Positions 1 to 6,328 of a stretch of DNA of 6,328 nucleotides are shown piece after piece. Position numbers and translations under genes: made by a program. Where the stretch lies: NCBI GenBank assembly GCA_030523805.1, contig JAUNHS010000011.1:18696-25023 (forward strand), read 5' to 3'. The DNA comes from Acinetobacter sp. GTDB taxonomy: Bacteria; Pseudomonadota; Gammaproteobacteria; Pseudomonadales; Moraxellaceae. The notes below the pieces were generated by a model. That model was not told where the DNA came from and ran no database searches. It saw only the letters and a list, made by a program, of their open reading frames with translations. Every line of letters begins with the position of its first letter. Positions within the stretch are counted from its first letter, which is position 1.

Positions 1-1641
1 GTGGATATTACCAATTATGTGATGTTGGAATTGGGACAACCAATGCACGCATTTGACCTTGCGAAAATTAAAGGCGATGTGCGTGTTCGCCAAGCCAAAG
101 CCGATGAAAAAGTAACTTTGCTCAATGAACAAAATGTCAGCCTAGATGAACAAATTATGGTCATTGCCGATGATGAAAAAGTGTTGGCATTGGCAGGTAT
201 TATGGGCAGTTTGGATAGCAGCGTAACCGATGAAACGCAAGATATTTTCTTAGAAAGTGCATTCTTTGCTCCATTGGCAATAGTAGGTCGTGCGAGACGT
301 TTTGGTTTACATACCGATGCTTCACAGCGTTTTGAGCGTGGTGTTGATTTCAACCTTGCTGACCGTGCGATGGACAGAGCGTGTCAATTAATTCAACAAT
401 TGGCAGGGGGTGAATTTGCACCGATTAGCCGAGTTGAAGCTCCTGAATTGTATCCACAACGTCAAGCAATTGATTTAACGCAAGCACAAGTGGATAAATT
501 ATTAGGTTTTAGCATTGATGGCACATTTATTCACGATGTTTTAACGCGTTTACAATGCCAAGTGGAAACCATTCACCCACAACATTGGCGAGTTACACCA
601 CCATCGCACCGTTATGATTTAAGCATTTATCAAGATTTGATTGAAGAAATTGCACGCATTTACGGTTATGATAATATTCCAACCAGTAAGCCAAGCATTG
701 AAGTGAGCCTTGCTCCGTATCAAGACCATAGCGAATTGGGGCAATTACGTCAAACTGTTGCGACATTAGGCTATCAAGAAGCGATTAGCTTTAGCTTTGT
801 AGATGAAAAATTGGAAAAACAGCTCAATCCAGATGTAAAACCGTTGGCATTGGCAAACCCAATTTCTAGCGATTTGGCGGTTATGCGTAGCACTTTATTG
901 AGTAGTTTAATTCCGTGTGTGCAGTACAATTTAAACCGTCAGCAACAGCGTGTACGTTTCTTTGAATTAGGCTTGCGTTTTGATTATCAAAATGCCAATA
1001 GTATCAGTGAATTAAAGCAAATTCCTACTTTAGCCTTAATTGCGGTGGGTTCTCGCACGCCTGAGCAATGGCACGCTAAAGTACAAGAGATGGATTTCTT
1101 TGATTTAAAAGGCGATGTAGAGCAGATTTTAGCATCATCACGGGTACACGCTGAATTTGTTAGAAGTGAGCGTGCATGGTTGCATCCTGGTCAATCTGCT
1201 GATATTATCGTAAATAATCAAGTGGTTGGTTATTTAGGACGTTTACATCCATCTTTAGAAGATCGTTTAGATTTGGGTAAAACATGGGTGGCAGAAATTG
1301 ATCAAGCTGTTTTAGCTCAAACTTACCAAGCGAAGTTTAAAGAATTATCACGTTTTCCATCAGTAAGACGAGATATTGCCATTTTAATTGATGACAATAT
1401 TGCCGTGAGTGAAATTCAACAACGCATTCAACGTACAGGTGGCGAATTGTTGAAAGCAGTGTGGTTATTTGATGTTTATACAGGGCAGGGCATAGAACAA
1501 GGTAAGCGTTCATTAGCTTTTGCAATGTTATGGCAGCACGCAACACGCACACTTGAAGATGCAGAAATTAAAGCAGGAATGGATCAAATTGTAGCCGTGC
1601 TAGAAAGCACATATCAAGCAACATTGAGGGCATCAGCATGA
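1..1641 (+). CDS. pheT: Phenylalanyl-tRNA synthetase beta subunit, C-terminal part (5' truncated)
   Basis: PheT is the beta chain of the cytoplasmic alpha2beta2 phenylalanyl-tRNA synthetase. It binds tRNA-Phe and edits mischarged Tyr-tRNA. The visible 546 residues match the last two thirds of a protein usually near 795 residues. The frame is already open at base 1, so the leading GTG is an internal Val codon, not a start. In order, the fragment shows the end of the B3/B4 editing region (about 1-150, with [23 protein letters not shown] and RFERGVD), a B5 domain (about 155-228, with [20 protein letters not shown] then YGYDNIP), the catalytic-like B6/B7 core (about 240-440, with [15 protein letters not shown] and FFELG), and the C-terminal ferredoxin-fold anticodon-binding domain (about 449-545, with [16 protein letters not shown] and TRTLED). 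No frameshift is seen. The stop overlaps the ihfA start, so the two are very probably one operon; pheS is expected just upstream, outside the window. Confidence 0.97.
   Translation: MDITNYVMLELGQPMHAFDLAKIKGDVRVRQAKADEKVTLLNEQNVSLDEQIMVIADDEKVLALAGIMGSLDSSVTDETQDIFLESAFFAPLAIVGRARRFGLHTDASQRFERGVDFNLADRAMDRACQLIQQLAGGEFAPISRVEAPELYPQRQAIDLTQAQVDKLLGFSIDGTFIHDVLTRLQCQVETIHPQHWRVTPPSHRYDLSIYQDLIEEIARIYGYDNIPTSKPSIEVSLAPYQDHSELGQLRQTVATLGYQEAISFSFVDEKLEKQLNPDVKPLALANPISSDLAVMRSTLLSSLIPCVQYNLNRQQQRVRFFELGLRFDYQNANSISELKQIPTLALIAVGSRTPEQWHAKVQEMDFFDLKGDVEQILASSRVHAEFVRSERAWLHPGQSADIIVNNQVVGYLGRLHPSLEDRLDLGKTWVAEIDQAVLAQTYQAKFKELSRFPSVRRDIAILIDDNIAVSEIQQRIQRTGGELLKAVWLFDVYTGQGIEQGKRSLAFAMLWQHATRTLEDAEIKAGMDQIVAVLESTYQATLRASA
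1624..1630 (+). promoter_or_regulatory. Ribosome binding site of ihfA inside the pheT 3' end
   Basis: TTGAGGG lies seven bases before the ihfA ATG and is still inside pheT coding sequence. Its GAGG core is a good Shine-Dalgarno match. It supports the start at 1638 and, with the ATGA overlap, suggests translational coupling from pheT. Confidence 0.7.
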
Positions 1642-1964
1642 CAAAAGCAGTGAAAGAAGCAGAAGCAAAAGTTCCAGCATTGACCAAAGCTGAAATGGCA
1701 GATCATTTAAGTGAATTGACTTCTTTGAATCGCCGTGAAGCGAAGCAAATGGTGGAGCAATTTTTTGATGAAATTAGTTTGGCGTTGGTCAATGGTGAAC
1801 ACGTTAAATTATCAGGTTTTGGTAATTTTGAATTGCGTGATAAAAAACAACGCCCAGGGCGTAATCCAAAAACCAATGAAGAGATTCCTATTGCAGCTCG
1901 TCGTGTAGTTACTTTCCGTGCTGGACAAAAATTCCGCCAGCGTGTGAGCGAAGAGCAAAAGTAA
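1638..1964 (+). CDS. ihfA: Integration host factor alpha subunit
   Basis: IHF-alpha pairs with IHF-beta to bind and sharply bend DNA in nucleoid organisation, transcription and recombination. The 108-residue protein carries the HU/IHF fold throughout. The DNA-binding arm region has [14 protein letters not shown], then RPGRNPKT, then [17 protein letters not shown]. Pro77 in RNPKT aligns with the intercalating Pro65 of E. coli IHF-alpha. The RPGRNPKT and ARRVVTF wording fits the alpha chain better than HU or IHF-beta. It is about 12 residues longer at the N-terminus than the 99-residue E. coli protein ([13 protein letters not shown] before LTKAEM). The only later in-frame ATG is codon 20, inside the first helix, so the start at 1638 is preferred; it also has a good ribosome binding site. 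The ATGA overlap with pheT matches the pheT-ihfA order common in gammaproteobacteria. A terminator follows 33 bases after the stop. Confidence 0.96.
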   Translation: MTKAVKEAEAKVPALTKAEMADHLSELTSLNRREAKQMVEQFFDEISLALVNGEHVKLSGFGNFELRDKKQRPGRNPKTNEEIPIAARRVVTFRAGQKFRQRVSEEQK

Positions 1965-1997
1965 TTTTCTCTTTACGATGAGAATAATCTTCATCAC

Positions 1998-2033
1998 AAT
2001 AAAGCCAAGTCTGTGGATTTGGCTTTATTTTTT
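1998..2033 (+). terminator. Rho-independent terminator of the pheT-ihfA transcript
   Basis: An 11-bp perfect stem pairs AATAAAGCCAA (1998-2008) with TTGGCTTTATT (2019-2029). The loop is ten bases, and a T run follows to 2033. It starts 33 bases after the ihfA stop and ends the upstream operon before the lysS promoter. Confidence 0.88.
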
Positions 2034-2042
2034 GCACGTTAA

Positions 2043-2051
2043 TGCTATAAT
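2043..2051 (+). promoter_or_regulatory. Putative lysS promoter, extended -10 element
   Basis: TGCTATAAT contains a perfect TATAAT hexamer (2046-2051) preceded by TGC, an extended -10. Transcription would start near 2058, about 36 bases before the lysS ATG. The -35 position at normal spacing (2023-2028, CTTTAT) is poor and lies in the 3' arm of the ihfA terminator, so the promoter would depend on the extended -10. Inferred from sequence only. Confidence 0.65.
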
Positions 2052-2082
2052 TGCGATTATCAAATTTTATTTTATCTATATT

Positions 2083-2088
2083 AAGAGG
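2083..2088 (+). promoter_or_regulatory. Ribosome binding site of lysS
   Basis: AAGAGG lies five bases before the ATG at 2094, in an otherwise AT-rich leader. It fixes the lysS start. Confidence 0.75.
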
Positions 2089-2093
2089 TTATC

Positions 2094-3617
2094 ATGACGC
2101 AACATACTGCGACACCTGAACAGGCTATTTCCGAAAATGATTTAATTGCACAGCGTCATGCCAAATTAAAGCAATTACAACAGCAAGCCCAAGAGCAAGG
2201 CAAAACTGCTTATCCAAACACGTTCAAACGTGAACATTATTGTGCTGATTTACAAGCTCAATTTGATGGCGTAGATAAAGCCACGATTGAAGCAGGCGAA
2301 AAAGTGTATGCCAAAGTCGCAGGGCGTGTCATGCTCAATCGTGGTTCGTTTATCGTCATTCAAGATATGACAGGACGTATCCAGTTGTATGTGGATCGCA
2401 AAGGTTTGCCAAGTGAGCAATTAGAATTAATCAAATCATTGGACTTGGGCGATATTATTGCGGCAAGTGGTTATATCGGTCGTTCGGGCAAAGGCGATTT
2501 GTACATTCATTTGGAAGATTTTGAATTATTAACCAAATCATTGCGTCCATTACCAGATAAATTCCATGGTTTGAATGACACAGAAGTGAAATATCGTCAG
2601 CGTTATTTAGACTTGATTGTGAATGAAGAAACCCGTAAAACTTTTGAAATTCGTGCCAAAGTGGTGGCAGGCATTCGCCAATATTTAAGCAATGAACGCT
2701 TTATGGAAGTGGAAACGCCAATGATGCACGTTATCCCAGGAGGGGCTTCGGCTCGTCCGTTTGAAACGCATCATAATGCGTTGGATATGCCACTATTTTT
2801 GCGTATCGCACCTGAATTATATTTAAAACGCTTGGTAGTCGGTGGTTTTGAGCGTGTGTTTGAAATTAACCGTAACTTCCGTAATGAAGGGGTTTCCACA
2901 CGCCACAATCCTGAATTTACCATGATTGAATTTTACCAAGCCTATGCTGATTATAAAGATTTGATGGCATTGACTGAAAATATGCTGGAAAAATTGGCGA
3001 TTGATATTTTAGGGACAACTGATGTGCCGTATCAAGGCGAAGTGTTTAGCTTTAAAGGCCCATTCAAGAAAATTTCTATGTTTGATGCCATTTTAGAGCA
3101 TAATCCTGAATTTACCGCTGACAATGTCAATGACCGTGAATTTTTAGCAAAATTCGTCAAAGAAACTTTAAAAGAAGACGTGAAGCCAAATTTTGGTTTA
3201 GGGAAATTGCAAACCATCGTATTTGAAGAAACGGTGGAAACCCAATTACGCCAACCGACTTTTATTACTGAATATCCTGCGGAAACATCGCCATTGGCTC
3301 GCCGTAATGATGACAATCCACACATTACCGATCGTTTTGAGTTTTTCATTGGTGGTCGTGAATTGGCAAATGGCTTTAGCGAGTTAAATGACCCGATTGA
3401 CCAAGCCGAACGCTTCCAAGCTCAAGTGGCAGAAAAAGATGCAGGCGATGATGAAGCAATGCACTACGATGCAGACTTTATTGAAGCCTTAGAATACGGT
3501 TTGCCACCAACCGCAGGCGAAGGCATTGGTATTGACCGTTTAGTGATGTTATTTGCTGATGCACCGAGTATTCGTGATGTGATTTTATTCCCACATATGC
3601 GTCGTAAAGAAGGTTAA
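2094..3617 (+). CDS. lysS: Lysyl-tRNA synthetase, class II
   Basis: LysS charges tRNA-Lys with lysine in the cytoplasm, using ATP. The 507-residue length matches the usual class II bacterial enzyme of about 500 residues. An N-terminal helix rich in Gln and Lys (about 15-35) leads into an OB-fold anticodon-binding domain (about 70-148, with [20 protein letters not shown]). The catalytic domain shows motif 1 around 200-222 (FMEVETPM, then [10 protein letters not shown]), motif 2 around 255-280 ([20 protein letters not shown], Arg263 and Glu265) and motif 3 at 475-487 ([13 protein letters not shown], Arg482). [12 protein letters not shown] (423-434) holds the Asn and Glu expected at the lysine/ATP site. 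The gene has its own promoter and ribosome binding site and ends with tandem in-frame TAA TAA stops. No second lysS-type gene or class I LysRS lies in the window. It converges on dapE across a shared terminator. Confidence 0.98.
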   Translation: MTQHTATPEQAISENDLIAQRHAKLKQLQQQAQEQGKTAYPNTFKREHYCADLQAQFDGVDKATIEAGEKVYAKVAGRVMLNRGSFIVIQDMTGRIQLYVDRKGLPSEQLELIKSLDLGDIIAASGYIGRSGKGDLYIHLEDFELLTKSLRPLPDKFHGLNDTEVKYRQRYLDLIVNEETRKTFEIRAKVVAGIRQYLSNERFMEVETPMMHVIPGGASARPFETHHNALDMPLFLRIAPELYLKRLVVGGFERVFEINRNFRNEGVSTRHNPEFTMIEFYQAYADYKDLMALTENMLEKLAIDILGTTDVPYQGEVFSFKGPFKKISMFDAILEHNPEFTADNVNDREFLAKFVKETLKEDVKPNFGLGKLQTIVFEETVETQLRQPTFITEYPAETSPLARRNDDNPHITDRFEFFIGGRELANGFSELNDPIDQAERFQAQVAEKDAGDDEAMHYDADFIEALEYGLPPTAGEGIGIDRLVMLFADAPSIRDVILFPHMRRKEG

Positions 3618-3639
3618 TAAACAGACTTCTGCTCAAATC

Positions 3640-3672
3640 AAAAAGGCTTAATCATGACGATTAAGCCTTTTT
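3640..3672. terminator. Bidirectional terminator shared by lysS and dapE
   Basis: A perfect 14-bp stem pairs AAAAAGGCTTAATC (3640-3653) with GATTAAGCCTTTTT (3659-3672) around a five-base loop, ATGAC. Each strand reads a GC-containing stem ending in five T residues. It begins 22 bases after the lysS stop and 32 bases after the dapE stop on the other strand, so it can end both convergent transcripts. Confidence 0.92.
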
Positions 3673-3704
3673 ATTGTGCAATTTATTCAATGGATTATGC
3701 AAGC

Positions 3705-4847
<1,143 letters not shown>

Positions 4848-4885
4848 CTACATAAAAAGAGAAATATTGAGACATTACAAATCGC

Positions 4886-5362
4886 TTAACGATGGAATAA
4901 ACGAGCCTTATCACGTTGCCAATCACGGTCTTTTTCGCTGGCACGCTTATCATGCAATTGCTTACCTTTAACTAAAGCAATTTCAAGTTTGACCAAATGC
5001 CCTTTCCAATAGCACGCCAAAGGCACGCAAGAATAACCTTTTTGATTGACTGCTCCCATCAATTTATTGAGCTCACGGCGAGACAATAGCAATTTGCGTG
5101 TGCGTGTCGCTTCAGCCACAACGTGAGTAGATGCCGACAATAAAGGCTGAATTTGAGCACCAAATAAAAAGGCTTCACCATTTTTAAAAATCACATAACT
5201 TTCTACCAAGCTCATACGCCCAGCACGCAAAGACTTCACTTCCCAGCCTTGTAAAGAAAGTCCTGCTTCAAATTTTTCTTCAATAAAATAATCATGACGA
5301 GCCCGTTTATTTTGAGCAATCGTACCACCATTATGTTTTTTTACAACTTTTGCTTTTACCAT
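4886..5362 (-). CDS. smpB: SsrA-binding protein SmpB
   Basis: SmpB binds tmRNA (SsrA), delivers it to stalled ribosomes and lets trans-translation rescue them. From the chosen start the protein has 158 residues, close to the usual 155-165. The OB-fold core runs from about 17 to 128, with [17 protein letters not shown] near the N-terminus, then [41 protein letters not shown], and [22 protein letters not shown]. The basic C-terminal tail (about 132-158: [22 protein letters not shown]) is the segment that enters the empty mRNA channel. An in-frame ATG at 5381-5383 would add seven residues (MNRLDRL). The inner ATG at 5360-5362 is preferred because the family normally starts one or two residues before [11 protein letters not shown]. 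Neither start has a clear Shine-Dalgarno, so the choice rests on homology. The ssrA RNA gene is not visible here. The gene is divergent from coaD and upstream of dapE. Confidence 0.95.
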   Translation of the reverse strand: MVKAKVVKKHNGGTIAQNKRARHDYFIEEKFEAGLSLQGWEVKSLRAGRMSLVESYVIFKNGEAFLFGAQIQPLLSASTHVVAEATRTRKLLLSRRELNKLMGAVNQKGYSCVPLACYWKGHLVKLEIALVKGKQLHDKRASEKDRDWQRDKARLFHR

Positions 5363-5407
5363 AAGACGATCTAATCTATTCATTGCAATGATGGTGGGAT
5401 TTTCGCA

Positions 5408-5416
5408 TATTTAGCA
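5408..5416 (-). promoter_or_regulatory. Possible smpB promoter, weak extended -10-like word
   Basis: On the minus strand TGCTAAATA reads toward smpB, about 46 bases before the preferred start. It has the TGC extension but matches TATAAT at only about three of six positions, and no good -35 is seen. It is listed because it closely resembles the coaD -10 region in mirror orientation (TGCTAAATATGC against TGCTAAAATATGC). Confidence 0.35.
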
Positions 5417-5450
5417 CAAAATCGCTAGAATAAAACAGCAACAATCATAA

Positions 5451-5996
<546 letters not shown>

Positions 5997-6073
5997 GCGT
6001 TGTCGTTCCATTTAAAAATGCGAGTTTGAGCAAAAGATTTTTGCTTGATAAAACCAATAATTGAAATGATTGA

Positions 6074-6328
<255 letters not shown>

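Noticed and set aside
1..3. GTG at the window start as a pheT start codon
   Set aside because: The sequence that follows aligns with the middle of PheT (about residue 250 of 795), so the gene is cut by the window edge rather than starting here.
15..353. Antisense open frame of 112 codons across pheT
   Set aside because: The product is rich in Ser, Lys and Cys without a recognisable domain, and it lies wholly opposite well-conserved PheT sequence. It is a shadow frame.
1977..1995. Small dyad GATGA...TCATC just after the ihfA stop
   Set aside because: Five base pairs plus a bulged extension, with no T tract. The stronger stem at 1998-2029 explains termination.
2058..2070. Possible IHF site (TATCAA then ATTTTAT) in the lysS leader, next to ihfA
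   Set aside because: It matches the first half of WATCAANNNNTTR but fails at two of the three final positions. In AT-rich DNA this is expected by chance.
3032..3349. Antisense open frame of 105 codons within lysS
   Set aside because: It lies opposite the conserved LysS catalytic domain and has no family resemblance. It is a shadow frame.
6029..6045. Short hairpin AGCAAAA-GAT-TTTTGCT between coaD and the ferredoxin gene
   Set aside because: The stem is only seven base pairs and mostly A-T, and TGATAAAACC rather than a T run follows it. It is not convincing as a terminator.

Overview
The window is an ordinary chromosomal housekeeping segment of a gammaproteobacterium. It is AT-rich (about 40% GC by eye), uses standard bacterial codons and is almost fully coding. 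The wording of IHF-alpha, SmpB, CoaD and DapE resembles, from memory, Moraxellaceae proteins (Acinetobacter/Moraxella type). That placement is inference, because no search was run.

Layout. Positions 1-1641 carry the C-terminal two thirds of pheT (phenylalanyl-tRNA synthetase beta), cut by the left edge. It overlaps ihfA (1638-1964) by four bases, and a rho-independent terminator follows at 1998-2033. A new promoter with an extended -10 then drives lysS (2094-3617). lysS converges on dapE (3705-4838, minus strand), and the two share one bidirectional terminator at 3640-3672. Upstream of dapE on the same strand lies smpB (4886-5362, minus), 47 bases away, so smpB-dapE may be one transcript. smpB is divergent from coaD (5514-5996, plus), which is followed 89 bases later by a GTG-started dicluster ferredoxin gene of the YfhL/Alvin type, running off the right edge.

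Function. The window combines translation (PheT, LysS, and SmpB for ribosome rescue), nucleoid architecture (IHF-alpha), diaminopimelate/lysine synthesis (DapE), coenzyme A synthesis (CoaD) and electron transfer or Fe-S metabolism (ferredoxin). DapE and LysS both concern lysine, but they converge on opposite strands and nothing here shows co-regulation.

I found no mobile element, CRISPR array, RNA gene, phage remnant, toxin-antitoxin pair or broken gene. No undescribed system is evident. The least explained structure is the short smpB/coaD divergent promoter region (about 5384-5513), which holds an imperfect dyad over the coaD -10 and a mirrored promoter-like word facing smpB.
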